Assembly (NCBI GenBank): GCA_963576565.1
Contig: OY755047.1
Location: forward strand, 20,033,171-20,097,170
Reading direction: 5' to 3'
Length of the DNA: 64,000 nt
Source of the DNA: Aspidapion aeneum
Taxonomy: Eukaryota; Arthropoda; Insecta; Coleoptera; Brentidae
Shown piece after piece: positions 1 to 10,663 of the stretch. Position 1 is the stretch's first letter; each line of letters starts with the position of its first letter. Position numbers and translations under genes: made by a program. The notes under the pieces are model-generated. The model was not told the origin of the DNA. It did not search any database and saw only the letters and a list, made by a program, of their open reading frames with translations.

Positions 1-134
1 CGGGACTCAAAAGTGGTTAAAACAAAGTGAACTAAATCAGCCACAAGATTACAAGCGGCTAATTCAAGTCTTGCAATACTTGTAAATTTGAGAGGAGCAA
101 CTCTAGTTTTAGAGCATAAAAGGTAAACTGATAT
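1..134 (-). pseudogene. BEL/Pao pol continuation (RNase H region), frameshifted
   Basis: Read on the minus strand, this edge continues the pol of the neighbouring BEL/Pao element in a different frame. It shows RVAPLKFTSIARLELAA, the kind of segment that follows the RNase H start in Pao-type polyproteins. The pol frame stops at 135, so a small indel near 130-140 separates the two. The rest of RNase H, integrase and the 3' LTR would lie beyond the left edge. Confidence 0.75.
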
Positions 135-2048
135 TTAATTTTTGTAAATAACGCGTAAATATACTACTCCGGCATAAGCTTTATTACTAGCGTCCGAAAA
201 TGCGATTATTTCAATGCGTGCATTACCAGAAAAACAATTTATAAATCTAGGCAAGCGAAAATCTTTGAGTAAGGGTAGTTCCGATTTATAACGTTCCCAA
301 AGTCGAATAATTTCAACAGGCGCTTCGGAATCCCAGTCTAATTTAAGTTTCCAAAATTCTTGAATTAGACATTTTATTAAAATGGTTACTGGCGCGAGCC
401 AACCTAAAGGGTCATATATTTTAAAAATTTCAGAAAGTATATTGCGTTTGGTACATTCGCGACTCCAGGGTTCTACCGAGTAAGAAAAATAATCAGAACA
501 AGGCTGCCATCTAAGACCTAAAATTTTAGTGGTCTCGTCGGTATCTAAAGAAAGCGCGGTTGGGTTTATATCGGGTACAGACAAGTGTTCTAAAACTTTT
601 TTGTTATTACTAGCCCATTTATGAAGCTTAAAGCCTCGAGAGTTAAGCAAACAAGATAGCTCTTTTTGAAGCGAAATAGCTTCTTGTACAGAGCTAGCGC
701 CAGTTACAAAGTCATCGACAAAATTGTCAGACCTTAAGACTTGAGAAGCGCGAGGAAAATTTTGTTTTTCATCTTCAGCCAATTGCTGTAAAACTCTAAA
801 AGCTAAATAAGGAGCGGGGGTAGTACCGTATGTCACAGTTTTTAGACGATAATCGCGAATAGGTTCAGAGTTATGAGAACGCCACAGGATTCTTTGATAA
901 TCCTGGTGCTGAGGTGCAATTAAGATTCCACGAAACATTTTAGAAATGTCGCAACAAAGAGCTACTTCGTGTAATCGAAAATTAAGTAAAATGCTGCAAA
1001 TGTCCTTTTGCAATTTAGGACCAGCGTAAAGTGTATTATTTAAGGAGAGGTTTTGGTTATTTGATTGCATAACTGTACTCGCATTAAAAACGACTCGAAG
1101 CTTAGTTGATAAGCTTTCAGGGCGTTCAATATGATGATGAGGAATGTAATAACTTTTTTCTGTAACTTCCCGGTTTTTGATTAATTCCATGTGATCAAGT
1201 GTTAAATATTCTTCCATAAAATCGGAATATTTTTTATAAGTTTCCGGCATTTTTATTAACCTTCTTTCTAGCGAGAGAAACCTCTTTAGCGCAAGATCAC
1301 GACTATTTGGAAAAATCGGTTCAATATTATCGCGAAAAGGAAGAGTTACAATATAGCGTCCTTCATCATTACGAGATACCGTATTTTGAAATATTTTTTC
1401 ACACATATCATCTTGAGGTGAAAGAATACGTTTCGTTTCAGGGATATTTTCTATTTCCCAAAATTTTATAAGCGAATCATTTAGCATTTTATTTGAAATT
1501 TGACAAAAAAATGATTGTGAAATTTGGTGCGTAGCGAGAGAATTAACTTTTCCCATTAAAATATATCCAAAAATGGTATTTAGCGCAATCGGTTCCTGAT
1601 TATTTCCAAAAATTCGTCCATCTTGAATTATATAAGGAAACAAATCAGCTCCGATTAAAATGTCAGTAGCTCCCGGTCTATAAAAGTTCGGGTCCGCGAG
1701 ATTCAAATTTTTAACTATTTTCCAGTCATTTATTTTAATCTCACGGCTAGGAACTGAAGAGCATATTTGCGGCAAAATTATAGTATTAACCGATAAAGTT
1801 TGCGTGTCATTACAAGGCCTGATAATTAAATTTACAGAACCCAATTTTGACTGTAAATGTGTGTCACCAATCCCCTGGACTTCAGTAGTCACGTATACGC
1901 GGGGTAACCCTAATTTATTTGCACATTTCAAGGATAAAAATGAGAGCTGCGACCCAGTATCCAAAACTCCCCTAACAGTCTGAAAATTTCCCCTAACATC
2001 TTTGATTTCAAAAATCGCGGTTGATAAAAGTACAGCGGAATTATTCAT
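135..2048 (-). CDS. BEL/Pao retrotransposon pol: aspartic protease and reverse transcriptase
   Basis: The 637-residue open stretch has an A17/DUF1758-type aspartic protease at its N-terminus (DTGSQLS near residue 31, later DILIGADLF) and a Pao-type reverse transcriptase from about residue 300 (LRVVFNAS; GTTPAPYLAFRVL; catalytic FVDDFVTG near residue 440). It is followed by the start of RNase H (FSDAS) just before the frame breaks. It lies in the same frame as the gag-like stretch upstream, separated only by one TGA at 2226-2228 and about 60 open codons, so gag and pol were probably one polyprotein as is usual for BEL/Pao. The listed Met is merely the first one. The RT core looks intact; the element as found cannot make a full polyprotein because of the TGA and the frameshift near 130. 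Confidence 0.9.
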   Translation of the reverse strand: MNNSAVLLSTAIFEIKDVRGNFQTVRGVLDTGSQLSFLSLKCANKLGLPRVYVTTEVQGIGDTHLQSKLGSVNLIIRPCNDTQTLSVNTIILPQICSSVPSREIKINDWKIVKNLNLADPNFYRPGATDILIGADLFPYIIQDGRIFGNNQEPIALNTIFGYILMGKVNSLATHQISQSFFCQISNKMLNDSLIKFWEIENIPETKRILSPQDDMCEKIFQNTVSRNDEGRYIVTLPFRDNIEPIFPNSRDLALKRFLSLERRLIKMPETYKKYSDFMEEYLTLDHMELIKNREVTEKSYYIPHHHIERPESLSTKLRVVFNASTVMQSNNQNLSLNNTLYAGPKLQKDICSILLNFRLHEVALCCDISKMFRGILIAPQHQDYQRILWRSHNSEPIRDYRLKTVTYGTTPAPYLAFRVLQQLAEDEKQNFPRASQVLRSDNFVDDFVTGASSVQEAISLQKELSCLLNSRGFKLHKWASNNKKVLEHLSVPDINPTALSLDTDETTKILGLRWQPCSDYFSYSVEPWSRECTKRNILSEIFKIYDPLGWLAPVTILIKCLIQEFWKLKLDWDSEAPVEIIRLWERYKSELPLLKDFRLPRFINCFSGNARIEIIAFSDASNKAYAGVVYLRVIYKN

Positions 2049-2225
2049 ATAAGACGAATAGCATGCACCACCGTTATTTTGGAAATTTTCGACCGTTGGT
2101 TGTTGCTGTATGCGCGCTTCGCTGCTGGACGTCGCGACGCCTGAAATTGTTACAGTGGCAGTGGGTGCGTTTATATCGAGAGTATTAAAGTGACAAGAAC
2201 TGTGGTGTCGTTTCCGGCAAAATCT

Positions 2226-3473
2226 TCATGAATGTGTGCTTTTGCATTGGAAAGCGCGATGCATATTAGAAGTACAATTTATGCACCATTTTTTATCCTT
2301 CAGAAAATTAAATCTTTCTTGAGGAGACTTAGAAACGTAATTTGGACATAAACTTAAAGCGTGATCGCTTGAGCAAATAGGGCATTTTAATTTTTGAGGG
2401 GTTTGATTTTGCGGCGAATTATTTGTACCAAAGAAGGCACGTGGAGATTGTCGCGTGTTATATTGATGCGTGGATTGCGGTTTAAAATTATTATTTTGCG
2501 ATTTTGCGGGTTTATTTCTAAGAGAAACTTCCATATTAAATGAGGAACTAGCGTTTACAGTAAAAAGAGCGTTGCAATGTTGATCAAAGAAATTGTAGAT
2601 ACTCCTATAGGATGGAATTTCCGTAGTTTTTCCGTGAAAAACTTCAAAGCGGGTTTGAATATTATGGTCAACCGATTTAAGCAGTTTTTGCGCTAAAATA
2701 AAATCCCAAAAATCAGGTTTTAAACCAACTGTTTTAAGAGCCTCGAGATTTTTTGTAAAAATATCAAGTAGATTTCTGAGAGCTAAAGGGTCTTCAGAAT
2801 TAACTTTTGGAGCGTTTTCAATGGCATTCCAATATGTTTGGGCTAAGAGGCGATCATTTTTATAGCGTTTTACTAATTGTTCAAAAGCAATAGGATAATT
2901 CGCGTCTGAGAGGGGTAATTGAGTGACCAATTCTTTTGGAGGACCTTCCAAATTTGTAACAAGCAAAGAGTATTTTTGCATATTTGGAATATTTGGATTG
3001 TCGTGAAGCAAGCTTTTAAACAAATCATAAAAAGCTGGAAATTGATTCAATTCTCCATTAAATTTAATTAAATCGATCCTCGGTAAATGATAAGACATAT
3101 TGTCATTTTGTTGCGAACCACCCGGAGAATGTGGATTCATGGTAAGACGGCGATTGCCACTAGAAGCCTGTGCAGAAGTTTGAAAAAGATCATTAAAAAT
3201 TTCTTGAATTTGCGTGACACTTTTCTGAAAATCGTGAAGTTTTTTCCTAGCTGATTCGACTTCATTTTTATCAGCAAAAATTTCATTTAGCAAAGTAGAA
3301 TGCTTTTTTGAAAACTCCGCGCGAATATCTTCAAGTTCTTCAAAGCGAATTTTAAAAGTATTGCGTTTTGTGGCGTCAGTTTTAGCTTCTAGGGCTACTG
3401 CTAAAATTTCATTAACATTGGATTCCTCCATATCTCGAAAAACTTTAATTTTCTTGATTTTCTCAGCTGCCAT
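2226..3473 (-). CDS. BEL/Pao gag-like region with zinc knuckle
   Basis: 415 residues. The N-terminal part is coiled-coil-like and charged. The middle matches the DUF1759 gag family of BEL/Pao elements (LPRIDLIKFNGELNQFPAFY near residue 130, with LLVTNLEG and LVKRYKN after it). The C-terminus carries Cys-rich motifs (CPICSSDHALSLC, then CINCTSNMHRAFQC). The ATG at 3473 is a good start: upstream there is AT-rich, non-coding sequence. The stop is a TGA inside the Cys/His-rich tail; the same frame stays open beyond it into pol. The break sits where a second Cys-Cys-His-His knuckle would begin. Confidence 0.88.
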   Translation of the reverse strand: MAAEKIKKIKVFRDMEESNVNEILAVALEAKTDATKRNTFKIRFEELEDIRAEFSKKHSTLLNEIFADKNEVESARKKLHDFQKSVTQIQEIFNDLFQTSAQASSGNRRLTMNPHSPGGSQQNDNMSYHLPRIDLIKFNGELNQFPAFYDLFKSLLHDNPNIPNMQKYSLLVTNLEGPPKELVTQLPLSDANYPIAFEQLVKRYKNDRLLAQTYWNAIENAPKVNSEDPLALRNLLDIFTKNLEALKTVGLKPDFWDFILAQKLLKSVDHNIQTRFEVFHGKTTEIPSYRSIYNFFDQHCNALFTVNASSSFNMEVSLRNKPAKSQNNNFKPQSTHQYNTRQSPRAFFGTNNSPQNQTPQKLKCPICSSDHALSLCPNYVSKSPQERFNFLKDKKWCINCTSNMHRAFQCKSTHS

Positions 3474-4785
3474 TTTGTATTATAATAAAAGCGTATATTA
3501 AAAGCGAATATCAAAAGCGTTTATAAAAAGCGTTTATAAAAAGCGTTTATTAAAATTAAACTGTAAATCAAAGCTATTTTAAAAGCGAAAATAATTTAAA
3601 AATATTTTTATAATTTTTTAAAAATATTTATAGAAGCGATATAAACGTAGTCATTTTTTCACTATACCACTGAAAGAATTCCTGAAAATATATGCGTTTA
3701 TCTTTATAGCGAGGTGACCTCAGATCAGTGATCCAAAACAACCGAATAAACCTTTTTTGTTAGCCTGTCGAGACCAAGGATTTTATAAAAAAAACTGATA
3801 TGGCGTTACCTACTACACGAGCAGTAAATAAATTTATATTTTTATATTTTAAAATTTAAAAATTCTTGTAAAAAACAGTCCTCATGTTATTACCAATATT
3901 ACCTGCGTTTCACTCTAGAAAGGATGATTTTTTAATTTCAAACTAATAAAAATCAAAATCCGGCTCGAAGGACCAAAAATATGTCTCACTCCGATAGCTC
4001 AAAAAATTGTGGTTTACCTAGTGGACTGCATTTAGACAAGTCCTTCGCTTTCATTTGAAGGGTATAGGAACGCACGCGAAATCGTACCTTTCTGAAGTGA
4101 AATTTAATTGAGACATAAAAATAATATTGGTATATGTTGACTATTTAAGAGCGAAATAATAGAAAAATATTAATGATGCGATCTTATAGGAGAGGGACTT
4201 ACCGGTGATGTCTTGATCTCTTCCAACTGGTGCACCAGATTCGCCAGAAGTCTTCTATAGCGGTCCAGCACTCCCGAGTTTCAATGTTTGGAGTTTTAGA
4301 GGAATTTAATGGTTTTTAGAGTTCACCATTTTTTATAAAAGCGTTGATCGTTCAAAATATTCCGATCGAGAGCGTGTCTGAATGGCGACTCACTTTTAGG
4401 TTCTGTGGTTTTTGCGGCGTGTTTCTTCGCCCTCTATAGGAAAATCTTATCACTTCTAATAAAAAGAATTTAGAATTCTAATTTTATTAAAAAGAATAAA
4501 AACGCGATTTAAATTAAAATATGCAGAGGGCGGTAGTAATATGAGGATTGAATTAAAATTAGAAATATATTATTAAATGCGTTTGGAATTTAAATATTAA
4601 ACTATGCCAAATTGATAGTTTATAGCTAGTTTGTAAGTTTTAAATTTAACTTAACCTATTGAGTAAAACTACAACCCAATTATACCCAATTGTAACCCAA
4701 AATATGAGTTTTAAAAACAAAAATAAAATGTTCTGAAAAAATAATAAAAATTAGATTAAAAGAAAACAAAGGTTTTTTGCGAAAC
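3474..4785 (-). other. Probable 5' leader/LTR side of the BEL/Pao element; no gene
   Basis: No coding region is visible. Next to gag there are three or four direct copies of a 13-bp AT-rich motif (aaaaagcgtttat type, 3490-3555). By position this must hold the leader and 5' LTR, but I could not fix LTR ends because the 3' LTR is outside the window. A stretch near 4205-4250 (minus strand TGGCGAATCTGGTGCACCAG) could be a primer binding site; this is weak. Confidence 0.4.
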
Positions 4786-6450
4786 CGAAACAGAAACGTT
4801 AGAAAAAAATTTTTTCTTTCAATTGTTTAAATGCGTCTTATAGATAAAGAATTAGCGATGGGCATCTATTTCTATTCTATAATCGTTTAGGAAATACATT
4901 GTTTCAAATTTGGAAGTTTTTTTTGTTCGCGGTAAAAATTGAGATTTTTGACCCATTAAGACAATCTTCGACTAATTCTGTGTGAGCGACATATGTAGCT
5001 ACTTAAAAAAAAGTAAAAAATGCAAACCCCTCAAACGCACTGGGGGATTTAGCTATATTAGGCCAGTCATTAAAGCGAAAAAAAGACCCCCAGCTTGCAA
5101 AAGGTGTCGTCGCTATTTTGCCATATAACATTGAGATTGGATGCCTACAACAACAAATTTGAATGTTCGACCTTGTGGGGGGACGCCCCCCCCCCGCCAT
5201 TTTGGATTTCGTGTGCACTAACAGAGTTTTTTTTAAATTACTTGGTTACTGTACGTTTAAGAAAAGAAAGTTTTGAACAAGATGCTAAAATTCTCTACAA
5301 AAACGCTTTTATAAATTTTTTTGTCAGATCAATGGTTTTTGAGTTATGACGCTAAACATTTCGCCTTTACTTTGGATTTTGACCAATTTTTTTTTGTTAG
5401 TGGTCTTTAACTTCGAAACTGCTTATTTTTGAGAAAATCTGTAATAACGTAAAATAAAGACCAATTAATAGCCTATAAAATATTATATCACTGAGTTCAT
5501 CTGGGTAGTACCCTTGCTGAGATACGAACCTTGAAGTGTTAGCAGTACATCCGTTTCCTATGTATTTACATAGTATATGCAAAATAAACCGAAATTATTC
5601 AGTTTTATGTAATTGTCTAAAAAGGTAAGCATTTTACAGAAAGTAAACATTATTATAGAAAATCAAATTATCTTTTAAACGATGTATCACCTAAGTGGGC
5701 GAAGTCCACGGTTAGCCTATAAAGTGGCATCCATAGGCCATTTTATAGGCTATTAGTTGGTCTTTATTTTATGTTATAACAGATTTTCCCAAAAATAAGC
5801 AGTTTTCAAGTTAAAAGCCACTAACAAAAAAAAATTTTAAATCCAAAAAGGTGGAGAAATGTTTAGCGTTATAACTTGAAAACCATTCGTCTGACAAAAA
5901 ACTTTACAATAGCGTTTTTGCAAGAAATTTTATTGTGTTCAACTTTTGTCTAAAACTTTATTTTCTAAAATGTGCAGGGACCAAGTAATTTAAAAAAAAA
6001 ACGTTTTTGTGCCCACTAAATCCAAGACGGTGGCGGGAACCGCCCCCCCCCAAGTCGAAAACTTAGATTTTCTTTTAGAACTCCAATGTGAACAACATAA
6101 TATGTCAAAATCGTGACTACCACTTTTTGCAAGCTGGGGGTTTTTTTTTTCGCTTTAATGACTGGCCTAATATAGCTAAATAACTCAGCGCGTTTGACGG
6201 GTTTGCATTTTTTTACTTTTTTTAGGTAGCTACATGTCTCGCTCACACAAAATAGATCTATAAGTCGAAGATTGTCTTATTCGGTCAAAAATCTCAATTT
6301 TTACCGCCTACAAAAACAACTTCCAATTTTGAAACCATGTATTTCCTAAACGATTAATTCGAAAAATATGAGTATGGGCTCATTAGATTCGCTGATTCTT
6401 TTTATGTAAGACGCATTAAAAAAATTAAAAAATATTTTCTTTTTCAACGT
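4786..6450. mobile_element. Long foldback (inverted-repeat) element
   Basis: Two arms of about 0.7 kb (roughly 4786-5485 and 5745-6450) are reverse complements around a loop of about 260 bp. Matching landmarks: aggccagtcattaaagcg at 5060 pairs with cgctttaatgactggcc at 6150; gtaaaaattgagatttttgacc at 4930 pairs with the stretch near 6290; cctataaaat at 5470 pairs with attttataggc at 5740. Arms differ by many substitutions, so the insertion is not recent. There is no transposase; the short ORFs inside are antisense versions of the same arm. Probably a non-autonomous foldback DNA element. Confidence 0.85.
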
Positions 6451-6944
6451 TTCCCCAAGAATGGGTATTTTTCTGTAAATTTTAGGGGTTTTGGCCACCA
6501 TTTTTGTGGAAATTTGTCATAGGTCAAATTATTGACCACATTCTTGTTCTCTTATCACTTCTACATCAATGTACCAATTTTCAACATTTTACTGCTAAAA
6601 ACTTCTGAATTATAGAAAATACCCAAAATCATGTCAAAAATTTATGAAAAACAGGAAAAATGGCTATATCCTAGCCAATAAATTTTTTTGAAAGCCAATA
6701 TTTTGGCTTTTGTCTATTCTCCAGGTAGGTAATATTCCCACAAAAAATCAAGAAAATCGGAGGGGGTGAGGGACAGGTCCGGCTTTTCTTAAATAATTTT
6801 GCTCATAATGTTTAAAAAACAAAACATTTATTAGCTTCATATATCTTAAATTCAACGTTAGAAGTGAGATTTAGGAAAAACATTATAAAAATAACCATAT
6901 ATTGATGGTATTATTTTTAATGTTAGTAAAATTATGGTTTTTAG
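6451..6944. other. Intergenic AT-rich sequence, no gene seen
   Basis: No ORF, RNA motif or clear element end is visible. The style (phrases such as aaaacttctgaattatagaaaatacccaaaat) resembles old transposon interior. Confidence 0.4.
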
Positions 6945-7077
6945 CTCACACATATACTATACTATAGTAGTGTGAGCTATGGTGATCCTAATTTTTTCGA
7001 GAAAAAAAAAGTTGCTCCGATTTCAAAAATGTTTATATATCTTTGCGTTTCAGATGATTTTGAAACTTTTTTGTTGC

Positions 7078-7124
7078 GCCGTCTGTCTGTCTGTCTGTCT
7101 GTCTGTGATCGTTAGGTCTGTCTA

Positions 7125-7161
<37 letters not shown>

Positions 7162-7168
7162 ATGTCTG
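7078..7168. repeat. GTCT tetranucleotide microsatellite
   Basis: About twenty GTCT/CTGT units, interrupted once by gatcgttagg. Confidence 0.95.
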
Positions 7169-7299
7169 TAACGACCAACGCGCATAACTCAAAAACCGCT
7201 TGGCCGATTTTAATGAAATTTGGTACCTAGGCTGGGTCTTGGGTCGAGATGGTCCCATTTAAAAATGAACGAAATCCACCAAACAGAAACCAAATAAAA

Positions 7300-7650
7300 G
7301 GGTGGGGGTAGATTTCAAAAATTAGAGTTTATGTGAAAATATGGCGTGTGTGATATCAAACGAAAGGTAATTGAGTCTGCAGTTAAACAAAATACATTTT
7401 AATTTATTTAAAAAAAAGGGTGGGGGTATATTTTAAAAATTAGAGTTTAAGTAAAAATATGGCGTGTGTGATATCAAACGAAAGGTAATTGAGTCCGGAG
7501 TTTAACAAAATACATTTTAGTTTTTTGTTTTTTTTAAGGGTGGGGGTAGATTTCAAAAATTTGAGTTTAAGTCAAAACATGGCTTGTGTGGTATCAAATA
7601 AAAGGTAATTTAGTGTGGAGTTAAATAAAATATATTTCAGTTTTTAGTTA
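7300..7650. repeat. Three tandem units of about 119 bp
   Basis: ggtgggggta starts at 7301, 7419 and 7539; each unit continues with atggcgtgtgtgatatcaaa, an aaaggtaatt block and an a/t-rich end. The third unit is the most diverged. Confidence 0.9.
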
Positions 7651-8155
7651 TATTAGCTCACACGTACACTATAACTATAGTACCTAGTGTGAGCTTGGGG
7701 GCCCATATATTGGCAGAGTATTTTTAATGCTGGTTTCTTAACGTTATTAAGAAATATATTTTTGGTAATGCTTTTACATGAAATTTTCGTTAGGATTTTC
7801 TACATGTTTTTTTGTCAAAAGTTGACTTAATTTTAACACAAATTTGTTAGAAAAAAAAACATTTTTTTTTAAACATTTATTTAACGTTTTTTACGATTTT
7901 GTGCTTAGTGGGGATGTTGTATGTTATAATATTTTATCTTTTTATTCATGAAATATGAGGAAAATATCTAAAAAATCTTCGGCCCTCTCCTAGGTGCTCC
8001 CATGCTTTAACAGCACTGATAACATCTGTAATTTTTCTGGATTAAAATTTTTATTTTTGACGAAAATTTTTGAAATTGTTTCATTTAAAAAAAGCACCCA
8101 TATCCCGTATTTGCAGTGCATGGGCTCAAAGGTTCACTAATTGCAAAACAAAATA

Positions 8156-8340
8156 ATACACAACAAGTGAAATTTAAGAAAGAAAAATAAGAAAAAAGCT
8201 TTTGTATTCGGCCGGGACTCGAACCCGGAATCTCTTGCTCTGTACGTAAACGCTTTTTACATTAAGCCACCAAAGACCACACATAAATTTTCTATGCATG
8301 TGTGCTTATTTTTCTTTCTTTAATTTCACTTGTTGTGTAT
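8156..8340 (-). mobile_element. tRNA-like (SINE-type) element flanked by inverted repeats, copy 1
   Basis: The minus strand contains a tRNA-like core: an A-box-like TGGCTTAATGT and a perfect pol III B box GGTTCGAGTCC (8215-8225 on the plus strand as ggactcgaacc) within a five-base-pair T arm CCGGG/CCCGG. It is bounded by inverted repeats of about 36 bp, atacacaacaagtgaaatt on the left and its complement ending at 8340, with only a possible 2-bp AT duplication. The acceptor stem does not pair, so this is not a working tRNA gene. A second copy is at 9905-10065. Confidence 0.75.
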
Positions 8341-8583
8341 GGTTTTAGGTCCTTGAATTATTTGCAATTTGGTATTTGAAAATTATATTGGCAATCGCCC
8401 ATTGCGATCAGAAATTTTCACACACGAAAAGGTGATCTCATGTTTTCAGACGTTGATACTACGTCTAATTTGAGTTTTCATCATATACGTAATATTCATA
8501 CCTTTAACAGTGGGAAAGAAGAATTATAGAGATCAGTTGGATGGCTTGGTCGAGTTAATACCCTGAGAGTTTCTCGTTCTTTT

Positions 8584-9905
8584 ATTGAGACACCATCGAA
8601 GGCCTTCGACACGGTAGATCACAAATTACTCATCGGAAAACTTAATAATTTTGGCATAAGAGGTATTTGCACTAAACTTATAAATTCATACTTGAGTTTT
8701 AGAAAACAAACTACTTGTGTACGACACAATACTAAGGAATACCTTTCTAAAACAACAAATATAAACCAAGGTGTACCGCAAGGGTCAATTTTAGGGCCAA
8801 TACTCTTCCTGCTGTATGTCGATGGCCTGTCGGTCCTGGTTGATGCTGATCTCCTGTCACAGTTTGCTGATGATACAGGAGCAGTTATAACAGCTGAATC
8901 AGTGTCTGCTCTGTCAGCGGGCTGTTCGGCTGCAGCGAGGGGGATGATAAATTGGTCTACCAATAACTGCCTAAAACTCAATGTTGAAAAAACAAATCTG
9001 TTAACCTTCAGAAAAACAGGATCTGCTGATGCTTCATTATATGTTCCAATTCAAGGCAAATCAATACCTGAAAGTGACCACACCAAATTCCTTGGAATTA
9101 TACTTGAACCTACCCTAAATTGGAATACACAAATAAAGACTACTGCATCAACTATAAACTGCCACTGTTACGCAATACGTAGACTTCGACAAAATTTAAC
9201 TGTCAACAGCATGAAATGCTTTTACTATGCCTCAGTGCAGTCTGTTATGTCTTATGGCATTATGTTCTGGGGAGCAGGTTCGGATGCCGAGTCAGTCTTT
9301 AAAGCACAAAAGAGAGTTATAAGGACAATGCTAAAACTTCACCCAAGAACCTCTTGCAGACCATATTTTAAAAAACTAAATATTTTAACTGCTCCTTCCC
9401 TTTATTTTAAAACCTTAGTAACATTTGTTAAAAAACACGAAGATCTGTTTCTTACAAATAGAGAAAATGCTCTAGAAACTGCCATGGTCACAAGAAATAG
9501 AGACGATCTCGCTATCCCCACCCATAATACCAGTTTTTACGAAAAGGGCCCTTACTACCGTGCAGTTAAAGCTTACCACATGCTTCCCAAGTCAATCAGG
9601 GATATTGAAGGTAGAGTGCGCTTCAAGAAAGAGGTCAATAATTTTGCTCTGGAAAAACAATTTTACTCCTTCAATTTCCTCTCTTAATGTAGGTAGTAAA
9701 AAAACCAAAAACTATGTACCTAGTTTGTTTATATTAATTTGTTTGTACCTATACTTTTAATTTGTTTTTACTGTTCATTTCTTTTTCTTTCTATCATATT
9801 TGTATTTACATTTTTTTAGATATCTAAGATATTATTTTAGACGTTGCTTTTGCATTTGTAATAATGATCTGATGGCAATAAAGAAACTAAACTAAACTAA
9901 ACTAA
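8584..9905 (+). pseudogene. Non-LTR retrotransposon 3' end: reverse transcriptase fragment
   Basis: The open frame begins inside the RT (SKAFDTVDHKLL at about 8600), continues through GVPQGSILGPILF and the catalytic FADDT, and ends at 9687. Upstream domains (endonuclease and RT fingers) are missing, so the copy is 5'-truncated. The 3' UTR runs to an ATAAA-like signal and a tail of four to five ACTAA-type repeats (9880-9905), the signature of target-primed insertion. The RT looks Jockey/CR1-like; clade assignment is tentative. The tail runs straight into the second tRNA-like element. Confidence 0.9.
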
Positions 9906-10065
9906 ACACACATGCATAGATGGAAGTTTTCCGAAAATGTATGTATGGTCCTCGGTGGCTTAATGTAAAGAACGTTTGCGCACAGAGCAAGAGATTCCGG
10001 GTTCGAGTCCCGGCCGAATACAAAAAACTTTTTTCTTATTTTTCTTTTTTTAATTTCACTTGTTG
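9905..10065 (+). mobile_element. tRNA-like (SINE-type) element, copy 2
   Basis: Same family as 8156-8340 in the opposite orientation: A-box-like TGGCTTAATGT at 9957, B box GGTTCGAGTCC at 10000-10010, and the right terminal motif aatttcacttgttg near 10050. The left inverted repeat is missing: the sequence starts at cacacatgcata immediately after the ACTAA tail of the LINE. Confidence 0.75.
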
Positions 10066-10663
10066 TTTATTTTTATTATTATTTATACACGGCTACTTTA
10101 AAACCCGGACGTTTATGAAAAATCCGCCCGGATCCACCCGGACGTAGTAAAAATCCGGACATGTCCGGATTAATCCAGACGTCTGGTAACCCTATCTCTA
10201 TTTATCTATTTGTAAATATATTTCTTAAACGATTTTGACGCAACCAAAAGATTTTTGCATTTAAAAACTTGACATTTCATTTAAGCAAAAACGTCCGCAA
10301 TTTTAAAATTTGTTGTTGTTTGAGTTTGAGTTGACGACGATGATTAAAATTTTATATTTGTGATGTGAACCTTTACCTACATTTCGGGTGTAAGAGGAAG
10401 GAAATAATAAATAAATGTATAAGTTAGATGTCTCTGTCAAATTCAGCAAGTTATATTCATTATTAAGATCGGTAAAATAGTTTTTGAAATTTGCCGATTA
10501 CACAGGTACGCATACGAAATGCGATGATTTACAATGCGTAGGTGTTGGAGTAACTGGGAAATGCTGTAATCTTATTGGTCAGGATTCCCTTTTGACAGCT
10601 CACTACATCGGTAGCGCTTTGCTGCATAAGATACGCACGAGTTAGACGTAAGTACAACTGAGA

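Larger units (their letters stand above)
6945..7695. mobile_element. Non-autonomous element with palindromic ends
   Basis: Both ends carry the same short palindrome, agctcacac-(tactatag-rich)-gtgtgagct, at 6945-6979 and 7650-7694. Inside are a GTCT microsatellite, a stretch often seen in insect repeats (aactcaaaaaccgcttggcc at 7186), and three tandem units of about 119 bp. No coding capacity. The ORF across the microsatellite is an artefact of the repeat. Confidence 0.65.

Noticed and set aside
4205..4250. Retrotransposon primer binding site
   Set aside because: TGG start and position fit, but no LTR end can be shown next to it; kept only as a remark in the leader entry.
6979..7230. 83-residue plus-strand ORF rich in CLSVCLSV
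   Set aside because: It is the translation of the GTCT microsatellite.
8156..8340. Functional tRNA gene
   Set aside because: The T arm and boxes are good but the acceptor stem does not pair and the copy is inside an inverted-repeat element; the second copy at 9905 shows it is a repeat family.
10100..10195. ccggacatgtccgg with tctggtaaccct, resembling a transposon end
   Set aside because: Only one end is visible; the partner could not be found.
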